Shown: in pieces, positions 1 to 12,601 of the stretch
Numbering within the stretch: the first letter of the stretch is position 1
How the letters are laid out: each line of letters opens with the position of its first letter
Assembly: GCA_023078555.1 (NCBI GenBank)
Contig: CM041200.1
Location: 8,951,528-9,015,527, forward strand
Direction: 5' to 3'
Source of the DNA: Ulva prolifera
Lineage: Eukaryota; Chlorophyta; Ulvophyceae; Ulvales; Ulvaceae
DNA length: 64,000 bases
Made by a program: the position numbers and the translations under genes
Notes under the pieces: model-generated
What the model saw: the letters and a program-made list of their open reading frames with translations, nothing else
Told to the model about the DNA's origin: nothing
The model's database searches: none

Positions 1-2619
1 GCCTTTTTTACTTGCCACGCCTTACCGCAGCTTCTGAAATCGGACAACCTCATCGTTTCTGGCAATCAATCGTCACCGCCTGCTTCGGCGACGCGTCACA
101 GCGCACGACGTCCAGCATATACTTTCCAAGAAATACTGTTAAAATTTAGCTCGTTGGGTGACTAGGCAAGAGGAGCTGCTGCTTTGCACGCAAACATTCT
201 GGAGCGACACGACCGACACAGGATCTGCGATCGGCCAATAGACAGCGTGTAGCTACATGCACTGTGTAGGACCTTCGATGTCGGACAGTGATGGAGATGC
301 TGATCTCAGTGCTCAGACGTACCAGTGATCCTTTAGGGAGCTCGGCGCAGGGGTGCAGCTCTATGCGACAGTGCGCACAAACAACAGTGCGCTGCTACGT
401 CTGCAGCATCAACCGCATTGTGTAGAATCCACTCAGATCTGACGTGCCGCTGATAAGCTTGACGATGCAAGCGTTGTGGTGACAGGCTCTCATTCATCCA
501 TGTGTGTCTTCCAGGGCGCCAAGCAGCCACCTCTGTCAGCATACGCGCGTCGCTGCGCGCCCAACATACGCATCACTTTGAACGCACGAAGAATGTGAGA
601 CAAACTGAGCTTATACGCAAGCTCAGCCGCGTTGTGCCATTACGCTCGCAGAAGTGCAGAGTATCGTTGTCCGCGACCAATGAGAATGCCTGATCGTCTA
701 TAACGTCGCACGATGAAGTTTCCGCAGATCCTAGTATGCAACGGCAGTACATTTGGCAACACGCTGTGACAGATCTGCGCAATCAGCGCCGACTACTGTG
801 GGTCGCCGGTGCTAGACGGAGGTACGGGCGCGCGGCGATGTCTGCGATGCCGCCCCGAACTTAGCTTTCGATGATACTTAGGCTTTGAACTTGCACTTGT
901 GTGCACCACAAAGAGCATGCACAGAAGACTCCAGCTCGGCAAGGACGCGGACCAGTGGATAGTCTGTTCGCTCTGCGTGCGGTTACGGACACTCCTCGAC
1001 CGCACCGGTTCGAGTCCTGTCACTTTTGCAACTCTCTGTTCTGCCTTGGGGAATATTCGATTTTTTTTACATGCGGTGATATGTGTGGGACGGAACCGTC
1101 AACGCAAGGCGCCGGGGGACCGGATTTGAGACGATGTGGCCGCCCCCGTGCTATAAACATCGATAAACATATGGTATAGCTTCTCTAGTTTCAGATTATG
1201 GTCCTCCGACAGGACTTCGTTATAACTGCGGCATTCCTGGCTGGTGTATGCGTACTGCTGAGCGCATTCCTTCTGGAGGCGCACTCAGCAGAGTACATGT
1301 GAATTCAATTGCGAAGCGCAGTTCCGTGCGCCCGATGATTGCACGGCTATATTGAAATGGGGCGCTGGTGCTAGCTGGGCCCACAGCAAGTATGATAGAA
1401 AAAGTACAACAATGCCATCCGAACAGCCGCTGGCTGAGGCTCATGGCTCACATCGCACCCCCGCTGACAGGCCTTTGCGTGCATAGATACACTTGGGAGC
1501 TATAGGTTGTGATTCTAATTTTACGCTTTGTTCACTTTGGCCATGCGTGGCAGGTCTGCTGAAACCCCGGAAGGGGGCCTCAACTGTGGAATCGACAGCA
1601 TCGCTCACTACAAATGTCCTGCCTTCATTTCGGCAATCTGGAGGAATATTTGCGAGTCTCCGCCATTCCTTCCGGCAAAGGCACTGATGTACTGCATCAT
1701 GGATGTGCTTCTGGCTCTTGCGGAGTGAGAAGATGGCAGATGTTGCGGTCAAGGGCATTGTCTAGTTGATCATGCAGTACATGAAAGCCTTGCACCATCA
1801 TAATTGTGACTCATGGATACTCCTGCTGACGAGCAATCATGATTGTGTGAAGTGAAGCAAAAATTGCTGGCCAACAGGAGTGTTTACGAGTAACAACCAT
1901 ACTGGTGCGAGGCGCCACGACTTCACCATATCACAGTAGGTCTCTACTGCAAGAAAGTAGGTACTTTTCTCAGAAAGTGTCAAAATGATCGTTTTCAGTG
2001 GCATCAGGACAAGAGCTCCATTCACACTCTGGACTCATGCTGGCTGGGTTCTCATTGTACTGCTCGCACCAGGTTGACCTAGCACCACTTGCATGAATGT
2101 CGACTGGATTGGAGCCACAGAGCGACTGTGCAGGTTGTTCATATGCAGCTGATGCTAGCATAGCCAGGCTGTGAGGCGAAGTGTGTATAAAGGCAATCAC
2201 AATGTTCACCGGGCCCGCTTCTCATTACATCAGTGTGACCCACCAAGTCAATTGACAGCTGCCAATGTTGGCAAGGAGGCTTTATTCGAGGCCTTGCAAG
2301 GCGCTAATAAACTGTGATATAAAAAGGCTATCAAAACACAAGCGGGACCACACACCGTGTGGAATCAAGCTCATGGCGGTAAGCTGAACATGTCGAACAT
2401 GCGTGACAGGGCAGGCATCCCTGCTCGAGCACAGCACATGTACTAGCCATCGCAGCCAGGCACGGTCATACTCGTGATCGGGGCGCTTGTTTCACTTTGG
2501 GCTGCGTCTCGAAAATCAACCGACATCGTGATTGGGACGAGCTCATCGCGGAGGAGCCTCAGCTCCACTAGCAACAGCTTCGCTGCTGTCGACAGCACAC
2601 CAGCCGACGCGCCTTGCAT
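1..2619. other. No gene recognised
   Basis: Short overlapping open frames occur on both strands, but none has the GC-rich codon bias, domain content or splice signature of the genes elsewhere in the window. The only structured item I see is the tRNA-like Pol III pattern at about 948-1068, listed separately. Confidence 0.5.
944..1068 (+). other. tRNA-like Pol III pattern (A box, B box, T run)
   Basis: A sequence resembling a tRNA A box (CCAGTGGATAG, about 952-962) is followed 45 bases later by a perfect B-box sequence, GGTTCGAGTCC (1007-1017), and then by an eight-T run (1061-1068) that could end Pol III transcription. A D-stem and most of a T-stem can be drawn, but the 7-bp acceptor stem does not pair and the anticodon arm is poor. 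It may be a decayed tRNA, the head of a tRNA-derived SINE, or chance. It is not a convincing functional tRNA. Confidence 0.25.
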
Positions 2620-2751
2620 CTACTGACGGACGTCAGTGCCGCTCGTGACGTTGCGCTGGTTCTGCGCCATCAGGTTGGCGATCGCCAGGCAGTCTGGATG
2701 GTACGGGTGCGAGATGATCAGAAGGACGGCGGCCTGCTCGACGTTGAGGAC
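2620..2751 (-). CDS. Orphan terminal exon, unknown protein (partial)
   Basis: On the minus strand a good acceptor (CTGTGCAG) is followed by 43 codons that end in a stop and read VLNVEQAAVLLIISHPYH and onward. The codon bias is GC-rich like the real genes here and unlike the flanking DNA. No family was recognised, and the residues suggest one amphipathic or buried helix. I could not place a convincing upstream exon: a candidate methionine near 2.9 kb does not match in phase. It could be the last exon of a gene whose other exons I missed, or a remnant. Confidence 0.3.
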   Translation of the reverse strand, partial: VLNVEQAAVLLIISHPYHPDCLAIANLMAQNQRNVTSGTDVRQ

Positions 2752-2759
2752 CTGCACAG

Positions 2760-4507
2760 TAGCTTCAAATGTTGTACTCCGATGGCTGGAAGCTGAAGTC
2801 GAGAACTGCACTGCGTGAACTACGGGGCATGTGAAACGAGGCGTAGCTACCACTTCACGCATATGCGTCAGACTGGAACGGAATGAAGTTCTGCACCGTG
2901 CGCATCTGGATGCATACGCCATGCACGCCCTGCATTACAAACTGCACTCATGCTTCACAGGGTACACTTGACCTTGACCGCTGTCACTCGGTCGTCATGA
3001 TGCAAGCGAGCAAGGCATGCACGGGCGGAACCATGCATCAGCATGAGCTACCAGGCCCTGTAGGGCATCCGTATGTGTGCCTACACGAACGCATCATGGT
3101 ATTTCCACGACTGACGTGAGAAGGCCATTAGACTCGACCATATGTACTGTACATTGAGAGCTAAGTAGAACTGAAACCATGTTGACATTCATGCCCCCAG
3201 CAACAAGGCTTTCTCCAAATGCAGCCTGGTCTGGCCTGCAGAACAGGACAGCCCACACCTATACAGAGAAGCTGCTCAAGAAGGCAGTGGCTTCCCTGCA
3301 ACTGGAAAAAAAATCCAACTGCAACACGTAAGCCCAGGGACACAGCCCCTGTGAAAGGGCACAGGATAACAAGATGCACAAGGAAACAGCAGCAGCAAGC
3401 AGCTCCACCACAGATAAGCCATGTAGTCATCTGGCAAACATGACTGCCTCTCTAAACACATGTGCATGCAAGAGCAACGTGGTAACCATACAGCTCTGGC
3501 AACTGGCAACCACGGGACAAGGGAATGCAGAAATGCCCATGCTGCAGACCAACTCCCATCGCCATTGGACCCCCAGGCCAGTGTGCTGTCTCATCTCACC
3601 ACCTGAAAACAACACTGACTACAGTGGCTGTGAAGTGGCCCGAGCCTGGCACAGCCAAGCAGATCTGATTGCTGACTCAAACCAGGACCAGTACCAGCAG
3701 GCTGCCAGAACAGTGAGTCCTGTGGCTGATTGCATGAACAGTTTGGCAGCAGGCTGGGTTTGCTATCAGCAGGCACAGGTCTGATGTCCAACTGACACTT
3801 TTTTAAACTGACACCAACCCCAGCTCACTGCAGCTGGGGGCTTGCAGGTCTGCTGACTACTGCATGTCGCTCCCAGTCTGACCTGACTCCATTCCCACAG
3901 ACTCTGCTTCCCCATTCCAGCACCACTTCGCAGTGAAGACAAGTTGGAGACAAGTTGGAGGCGAGACCAGCAGTTATCCTACTGTCAACAGGAAAGCTGT
4001 TATCCCACTTTCAACAGCATCCATCCGTCCACAATGCCAAGTGGGAAGGCTGACAGGACCTGGTCTAAGTATGACTGAGCAGGAGTAGCAGCAAATATGA
4101 CCAGCCGGCTCAAAATGTGACACAAGGGGGAGCACAGCCCTCCCCAACACCACACCAGAGTCTCACCGACATCACACACCCACCACTCGATGTTGTATAC
4201 TATCAGAATGTTGGTGATATGCACTCACACACGACCACTCCACGCAAATCCCAGGTCCCTCCTGGCACACATCCCACAGCTGACAGCAGCACTGCCTGCC
4301 ACTGAGGCTAAGGCACTGAGGCTCCGCAGTGTGGTGTGGATGATGGCCCTGTGCGAAACAAGTTCAAAATTGCTCACAGCTGCCCTGTGCATGCTGTGCT
4401 GTGCCTGCTGTGCTGTGTGGGAAGTGGACCGGCAAGCTGGTCAGTGCAGGTGGGTGGACATTGTGACACGGAAGGGGATGGCGTCTGGGGACGCCCCAGG
4501 CATTCCT
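2760..4507. other. No gene recognised
   Basis: Lower-GC DNA with many small open frames on both strands and no domain or splice pattern that I can support. Confidence 0.5.
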
Positions 4508-5064
4508 TCAGGGTTCTCGTGAGATTCGGCAGGGTGCAAGGGGGAGAGAGGGGGAGACAAAGGGGGGGCGTGCCTTGGTGGTGCAGTATTGGTTGAACTC
4601 CAGGATGACCTTACGCCACTTGCGCAGGTTGTCCGAGACCTCGTCGAGCGAGTCCTGCAGCTCCCGCTCCTTGAACAGCACCTCGAACGCGCCATGCATC
4701 TGCACACGCATGTACACTCCGCTGAGGCCAGAACACCTCTGCCCTCGCCTCCCCAGCTGCAGCCGAGGTCGTGCCCTGATACCGGGCGCGACGTAAGTAC
4801 AAACACGCGTCACGCGGCTATTCGATGCCTTCGGTACCTTGGGCCGATGCGCTGGCAGTGAGCCGACCGCACCTCGTCACACCTCCGACGGTCTAACCAA
4901 ACACGGGGAACAACAGCAGGCTGGCTTCAGCCCCTCCGGAGGGCAGGGCCGCCTCCGGGGGTGCGTGCGCAGAGCATCGGCATGCATGGTGCAGACATGC
5001 ACGGGACGATGGAGGCATGCGCAATGGCAGGGCATGGGTGCCCTGCCACCGGTGAGGCGCGGGG

Positions 5065-5099
<35 letters not shown>

Positions 5100-8000
5100 C
5101 GCACCTCGAGGGACTGCAGGCGGGACTCCGGCGTCTGGTGCTGCGTGCTGTGGCGCTGGTGCGGGCTCGGCAGCAGCATGCCGACGGCGCGCAGCGCGAG
5201 GTGGTTGCGCACCTCCGACAGGTTCTGCAGCCGCTGCAGCAGCTTCGTGCGCGCGTCCAGGATGCGTGCCATCTGCACACCACACCGCACCCCCGTTTGT
5301 GGCAGTCCCGTGGCTTGGGTGCCGTGAAGGGACTGGCTCCACAATCGTGCATACAGCCAGGCACCCGCCCTGCCTGCTTAGCACTCACAGCAGACAGTAG
5401 TCTCCACGTGCGCAGCGGCAAAGAAGCAGCGGCAAAGCACTAGTAGGGGCTTGCAGCTGCAGCCGCCGGAGGGCCACTGGGGCGGCGTGGGGAGAGGGGC
5501 ACCTGCTGGTCGTTGAGCTGGATGCTGACGAGGCAGCGGCCCCAGAGGTCGAGGGCGGCGGATGCGTCGGAGTGCATGATGGCGGCGGCGTCGGGCACCT
5601 TGCCGAGCAGCAGCTTGGCGCACATCGAGGAGTTGCCCTGCACGAGCGTCGCGAGCTCCCGCCTCAGGTCCGCGTCGGTGTACCGCACGTCGTCCACCCT
5701 GCACCGCACGCCCCAGATGCAGGTGGTGATTCGTACAAAATCACACCGCAAAGTCCCGGAGGGTGTATACCAGTGTGTGACCATGCAAGCATACGCATGC
5801 ACACCTGCACCCTGCACCGCAACGGGCGGAGACACATGCAAAGAGACAAGGTTGACATTGGAGTTGTCCGTGGTGGAAAGGGGTACGTAGTCGTGCATGT
5901 CTGCATCAACACATATGCATCCACCCAGTCTGCGCCGATCCACAGAGGGAGGGTGGCACAGGGTTTTCGACATGGAGCAAGATGGTTTGCCATTGAGTAG
6001 GGGCTTTGAGACAATGATTGTCCATGACTGAGTCAGAAATTCGTGCTGGTTGGACAGGGGCCAGGGTGCCTGGCCGAGCCACGGCGCACTCGTGAGCAGC
6101 GCCACAGACAGTCATTGTGCAAATTCCCCCCAGCGTGTGCCTGCACAGCTAATCAACTACATCCTGAAGCAGAAGCAGCTGCACATGCGCATGTGCATCA
6201 CCGACGCTGGAGCCGGCAGAGCCACAGATGCCGACCGAGGCGCACGCCGCCAACACTCTGAGGCGCAGAGGCCGGCAGAGACGTGTGCGGAAGGGGGGGG
6301 GCGCACAGCACGTTGTCCGTCGGCAGGCCGCGGTCCGACAGCAGCTTGCGCATGCGCTCCACCAGCAGCGACAGCCGCTGCACGATGTGGGGCTCAGCGC
6401 TGCCGCTGCTCGCCGCGTCGGCCGCACCGCCGCGGTCCTCCATGTCGACGTCGCCGCCGTCGCCGCGCGCCGCGCTGCCGGCGGCGCCGCCGTCGCCGGC
6501 CGCGGCCGCGGCGGCGCCGTCGCCAAAACTGGAGGGCCCGCCGGTCGCGCTGTTGGGGCCGTTCTCGCCGTGCGGCCCCGAGAGGCCGTCGAGGTTCGCG
6601 TCGGGGTCGAGGCCCCGCACGTGCGCCTGCACACACACGCACACATGCATGACACAAACGTGCCCCCGTCAGAGCAACAGAGCTGGGTCTTTGCTCGCTT
6701 CACCAAGGGTTTCTGCTCCGACAACGGCCACCTGCGCTCGCAGACGCAGACGGTGTCACGCACAGACAGAAGCAAGGGCGGTGTGCGCAGGGAGAAAGAG
6801 CGCACCCTCGGGGGAGCAGACAGGGTTGAACACGCAGTGAGGCACAGGGGCGGCGTGCACAGGGAGGCGGGGAGCAAGGGCAGGGGCGCAGGGGCGGACC
6901 TGCAGCTTGTCGAGGTTGGACTGCTGCTGCTGCAGCTGCGTGCGCAGCATCTCGTTCTCCAGCAACAGCTCGCGGCTCTTGCCGCTGCTCGACTCCAGGG
7001 CCTTGACCTGCGCCGTCAGCTCTTCCACCTGCAGGCCGGCCTCGCTGCCTTGGATGCAGCGTGTGTTGTTGCATACACTATTCGGTGCATGTGCACAAGT
7101 GCATCACAGCCCCCCAGCGAGCGTCCGTACGTCTCTGCGGTTGCTGGACAGAACAGGCATGGTGCACACGCAGTCACCACGGCTGCGGTGGCTGGCTCTA
7201 GCGTTAGCTTTCAGGGTAAAGCAAAATGGAACCCAGACACACGCGGAGTATTCATGGTGAGGGGGCTGCAGTCCAGACGATGTGGACCTCTTTGTGCTAG
7301 TCCTGCTAATCAGCATGGCGTGCTAGGCTGTGCTAATCACAGTGGATAACACTGCGGATGACCCCCCCCAGTCAACGGATGACCAGGCATCCCAGCCAGG
7401 TGTGACTTCCCACGAGGCCAGGACCCTCATATCACACTGTGGGCTCTGCAGTGTGGGCTGCACACCACTGCTGGCACTGACTAACTCACAGATGCGTGGG
7501 ATGAGTTAGCACCCACTCCTGCCCAGCACCCACATGCCCAAACATGCCAGTTCGGATGTGTCACGGCCGCCCGAGTCTTTTCAAAATTCTACCACACCCT
7601 CAGATGGTACTGCATGGGACTGGAACTACGTGTGGTGGTGGCGCGTGGCGGCACCACACACACGAAAAGCCCCATGGCCACACATACCCGCCGACATCAG
7701 GCCTGGAGATCGGCCCAGAAACCTGCGCAATGCAGGCGCAGCGCACACACCTGCCCCTCGAGCTCCCGCGTCTTCTGCTTCTGCTTCTCGCGGTACCGCT
7801 GCTGCGCGAGCTTGTTGTTCACCTGCTGCTGTTCGTTGCGGCGGCGGCGCTTCGGCCGCGCGTCCGTCGCGGGCGTGTTTGCCGAGCCCCCTGGCGACGG
7901 CTGCTGCGCGAGCGGCGCGCTGCTCGCGCGCACGACCGGCGCGGTGCGCGGTGTGAGGTACCCGCCCCCCGGGTTCCCCGACGAGTCCCCGCCGCCGAGC

Positions 8001-8758
8001 GCCGAGAGGTGGCCAGACATGTCCTCTCCCCACGGCGCGGAGCTAGGGCCCGGGAGGCCGAGGGTGTTGAGGGAGATGATCGACTGCACCGCGTCGGAGC
8101 GGCGCGCGGGGTGGTGGCCGTCGGAGTGGGGGCCGGAGGAGAGGGGATACGCAGGCTCGCCGCCGGAGGAGTACCCGGAGATACTCGGGTTGTCGGAGGA
8201 CATGCGGACGACGGGTTGGCCGGAGAAGTTGGTGTTGCCCTGGGAGCCGCGGCGGGAGGGACCGCCGCCGCCGATGTGAGGGCCCGCGACGGCGACCGGG
8301 AGGTTTGCGTGCGCGGGGGGCCGCGGTGGGAAGGGGCCGCCGATGTTGAACACAGAGTTGAGGTTCGGGTCGGCGGAGGTGGACATGTGGGGGGAGTTCG
8401 GCGGGCGCGCGCCGGGGTGGCCCGAGATGTGGAGGGATTGCATACCGCCGGGGGACGGCGCTGGCCAGATGTCGTCGATGATCTGGCGGCTAGAGAGGGG
8501 GTCGCCGGGGTAGTGACCTTGCGGGGTAGTGTCATATGGGTTCACAAAGGCGCCATGGGGGGCGGAATGGGGGGCGGATGGCGGGGCCGAGCCGCCGGAG
8601 AAATGCCCGGAGGCGACGCCGCCGGCCGAGTGAGCAGAGTGGCCGGAATTTGGGAAGGGGTGCTCGCTGCGGGAGCGTGGTGATGGGTGGGCTGAGTTGT
8701 ATGGACTGGAGCGGGCTGATGGGGCACGCCTTTGGGCAGCATGGCCTTGGCCCTGCAT
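4508..8758 (-). CDS. bZIP transcription factor, six exons
   Basis: Predicted DNA-binding regulator of about 670 residues. Exons (minus): 8758-7751, 7028-6900, 6626-6307, 5698-5503, 5272-5105 and 4699-4508, with all phases agreeing. Exon 1 starts at a true ATG and encodes a long Ser/Gly/Pro/His-rich region, presumably disordered, then a basic region at about residues 304-330 (KRRRRNEQQQ, then NNKLAQQRYREKQK with the N-x3-A-x2-R pattern of bZIP factors). The Leu/Val heptads begin at the end of exon 1 (RELEGQ) and continue in exon 2 (VEELTAQVKAL), so an intron interrupts the zipper. Exon 3 has an Ala/Gly/Asp spacer and a helix (QRLSLLVERMRKLL). Exons 4-6 form a helical tail that I do not recognise. 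A nuclear dimer is expected from the family. The target is unknown. The 3' end could contain a further intron. Confidence 0.82.
5066..5098 (+). repeat. 33-nt poly-G tract just inside a bZIP intron
   Basis: On the coding (minus) strand this is a run of C starting a few bases after the donor GTGCGA of bZIP intron 5. It could form a G-quadruplex in the plus strand and may be length-variable. Confidence 0.95.
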
Positions 8759-11158
8759 CCCGGCGTCCTGGCGGTCATCCGGAAGATCTGCATAAATGCA
8801 TGAGGTTATCCTAATGATACCATTGTCCTGCTGGGGAGTCTAAAGCGTGCAGAATTGCGCTACCGACCTGAGTGCTTAGAAGCGTCCTGCTTCAGGAAAT
8901 GCTCGCATGTCTGCGTACATGACCGGGCAAGCCCAGAGCTCAGTAGATTCATGCAAGAGTGACGCTGCGTTCTTGCTTGAACGGCTGTGGTCAGCCGAAG
9001 ACAGAGCTTTGCTCGTGGGTAGAAGTGCCGCAATTCGGTTCGGCAGCTTGTCCACAGAAGCGCAGCACACGTACAGCCACTCGTGGTGTCGAGCTCAATG
9101 TGCACATCCATAAGATTCCTTCCTTAGCGCGTCATCGGCTTGTGTGCCATTGGTTCTGGCACGCATTCATGCGGCATGCGCTTGTGCACTACATGCATAA
9201 AGGCACCGGCATGCCGCAGTGCCTCGAGACGAGAGACAGCCGAAAATTCCCAAATTGCAATCGAATGCAAGAGAGCCGGCGTGACGGTGGCAATGGTCAT
9301 GCCTTTACGTTGGCTGCCTCACAAAGGCGGGGCAGGCCGAAGAATGGAGTCAGCGGCATAGCTGCGTGGCCGGCACAGAACAGTATGATGCAAAAGTTTG
9401 AAATAATCACATCTGATGGAATCACGATGCTGTATGATGGCTATCGCCGCTCGCGCCCAAACAGAGCATGGCGTGTCTCAATCGCGAACAACGAGAAGCA
9501 ACAGCTGAGACGTGAACTCAATGGGACACTCACAGCTATGCTCCTCGCGTGCAGCGACGAAACAGGCTACAGCAATGCTACGTCGACCGGCGTGCGCTGG
9601 GCTGTTGAGCACCTGAACTCGGAAAGTTCGTACATTCAACCGTTTGGAGCTTGGAATTTCAACTGCCACAGGCAACATCGAGCGGCGGCACCGTGCAAAG
9701 GCGACTCGGTTTGAATGCCCACAACAACAAGCCAGCCTCGACGCAATGGGCTCTGACACAGTCTGTTGAAAAACGCGCAGGCCGCCAACTCGGAAAACAG
9801 CGGGTGCGTGTGTGTGTCCCGCGCGTGATTCCCACCGGCATTGTACAATGCTTTGCCAACCCGCACACACCCTCAGAAACTTTCTCAGAGAAGCATGTTT
9901 CAGATGAAAGCAGTGGCGTGTCAAATCAGGTCGATGTGTAGAAACCGATTTTCTCGCCCAACAACAGCAAGCACGGAAGCGCATCCAATCGCAGGACACA
10001 TGGCTGGTACGCTTACCAAGCCGAGCGCTTTAAAACTGTCAACGTGAGTTTCTACATGTGATCACAGCCGGGACATCACGACAGATATTCTGTATCACTG
10101 ATCGATGAGCGCACCTAGTGCGGCCGCGAGCGCCTGAATGTAGTCGTTCAACGATCCTTTTCCATACTCCTCATCTTGCATGCCTTGCATTGTCATGTAA
10201 TTGGCCTTATCGAGGAGCGAAGTGCGCGAATCTGTTGCCTGGCCTCAAGCACCAAGGACGGGATCCGGAACCATTCCAAGCACAAAACAGCCACTGTTAC
10301 GAATGGAGATTGCCACAATCGAATTTGATAAAATGTACGTGACTCGGCCATGCTTTGCCTTTGTGGTGTCCAATGGAAATGGCAGCATCACATGAAAGAG
10401 ACTGAGAGCCATGCAGGATGCCGATGACCTGGTTCCCCCGTTACAGCACCTCTGTGACATTACGTCAATGCGAAGCCAGCGTCGTAACGTGCTGCCAGGT
10501 TGGTTCCTGATACATTCATGCATACTGTGCCGGCCATACTGCATCAACATTTACGCCATGACCGATCAAAGGCACGTACACAGTGATGGAGAGGACGACA
10601 TGTGCGCTTCTTCCAGTATGATGACCACCCAGCGCTGTGACGTCTCCCGGCGCGAACCGCATGCCTACGTCATTGCGTGGCGTGAGTGGCTTCAGATCAC
10701 CTCCAGTTGACGCCTGTCCGCCGCTCCTGTACTGACGAGCGAGAATGTGCATACTAACACCACCAGATACTGATCGACAGATTGCCATTGCCCTCGCTGC
10801 TCATTGAATAGTGTATTGGCCCTAAATAGTCAATGGATTGCTGTGTAGACACATGTGTTGAGTGCGGGCCCGTCGGCCGACCCGGACGTGTTCATGTGTC
10901 GACATTGCACATGGCTCGCTTACCATGTTTAGTGTCGATGACAGCCAATGTTGCAATCTGGACCCTGCAGCGCGCAGTGCCCAGGGCACATTCGAGTGCA
11001 GCCGAGATGTGGCTGCTGCAACAAGCATGCGAAGGCTCGACTTGCAACCACCGCTGGCCACCGATATTTCGCTAGACCTGGTCACGTACGTGCGCACTGG
11101 CTCATGCGGCGGGTCTTAGTCCCCCTGCCGGCCGGAGGCTGCCGGCATCGATGCTTGA

Positions 11159-11180
11159 CTAGCTATAGTACTATAGCTAG
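11159..11180. repeat. Perfect 22-bp palindrome
   Basis: The arms are CTAGCTATAGT and its complement with no spacer. It may be a DNA-binding site, a transposon end or chance. Confidence 0.6.
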
Positions 11181-12567
11181 CAGGGCTGGTCGCTGCAGAG
11201 TGTACTTGGAAGCTTGCATGCCGTCATCTTTCGCCATGGCTCTTATGATGCCATGCAATGCAGCTGGCCGTAGGTGTTCTCCAGATGATCGACGTCCTGC
11301 AGGCATTCATGCGCCCCTGCCGCGTGCCCGAATCCAACATTAATCTCTCTGGAGAAACACGGTTTGCAGCTGTGCGCTGGCCGATCAGACGCACGCTGCC
11401 GCCTGGGGGCCAGGTCAGCGCCTTCCATTAGCGTAAGATATTCTGTCGCAGGGAAGTATAGCCGTGCTGGTCTTAGTCAGGCATGGAGGCAGTCATCATG
11501 CATGCGTACACATGCAGCTCGGCAGAGCATGCATGCGCCTGGTGCTTTATGCATGCGACGCGCATGACTGCAGCTGCAGAGCCGGCTACCCTCAAGCAGG
11601 CCCGGCCTCGGGGAGTTCGAGCCATGTTCGTCGCTGTGTTACATGGCATAATGTAGCCCCATGCCTGAAGTCGACGTTAAGAGTACACCGTTTCATGTTG
11701 GGGACGGATCTTTTTGAAACGTTGCGGTGGCAAAATGTCCGCGTGTACACACTGTCTCAGAGGGACATCTGCATGCATCCGCATGCATGTGCTCACTGCA
11801 GCTCATTAAGTTCGTGTGCACCAGCGGATGCATCGAGAGCTTGCGCTTGCCAAGAAACGCCGAGCGACTTGGTTTCACGCACATGATATTGGACGCAGCC
11901 TCTACGCACATTAACGCCCAGCTTGATTGTAAGGACAGCTCTAACGAGCAATGCGCGCTCGGCCTTTGACGCTTGGCAGCGACTTCGTTCGACCGTAAGA
12001 TGTTTGTTTACAGATGGGTGAACAGGTATATGCATTCCCTTTCACAAGAATCTCTAGAGATCTTGCAAGCCACCCAATCGACTGACCGTAGGATAACACT
12101 TTGAAATCTTTGATGGTGCGCATAGATCTGGCCTCGAGAGCACGCACCATCACGCCTCGACACCTAGCCAGAAAGACCTGAGATGTCTCGCACGATATGA
12201 GCTCACACAGTTGGACGTCACGGAACTACTGGACTGCGCAGGTGACGGCACGTGCGTGCATGCAGACCTAGATTCGCTGGTGCGCCGCTGCCTACATCTA
12301 GGCCTCCGAATCCCGATCGCGAGTCGTGATACGTTGCAACTGGATTGCAATGGGAAGCTGCTCGGTGGCGCCAAGGCGCATTCCTTGCGCAGACCAGACC
12401 CAGCCGACGGACCACAGATGTGGCGCGGCTGTCATGTCCGATGGTCTAATCATACCATATGTAGCAGCACGTGAGTGCCCGTTGGCGCGCTGGCAGAATT
12501 CAGAGTTCGCGCCGTCTGATGACACGGCTCCTCCGAACACCGGACTGGGCCCAGCTGGGACTAGCGG

Positions 12568-12601
12568 TCGACTCGACATGGTACGATCCTTGTCGAGTCG
12601 A
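12568..12601. repeat. Inverted repeat, 10-bp arms
   Basis: TCGACTCGAC and GTCGAGTCGA are separated by 14 bases. No neighbouring gene was recognised. Confidence 0.6.

Noticed and set aside
6228-7349. Long plus-strand open frame (373 codons) opposite the bZIP gene
   Set aside because: It is the shadow of the GC-rich bZIP exons. The minus strand has the domain and the spliced phases.
7544-8683. Plus-strand open frame of 379 codons
   Set aside because: Shadow of bZIP exon 1, Arg/Gly/Ala-rich without a domain.
8959-9714. Plus-strand open frame of 251 codons
   Set aside because: No recognisable motif and opposite frames are of similar quality; could be chance or a remnant.
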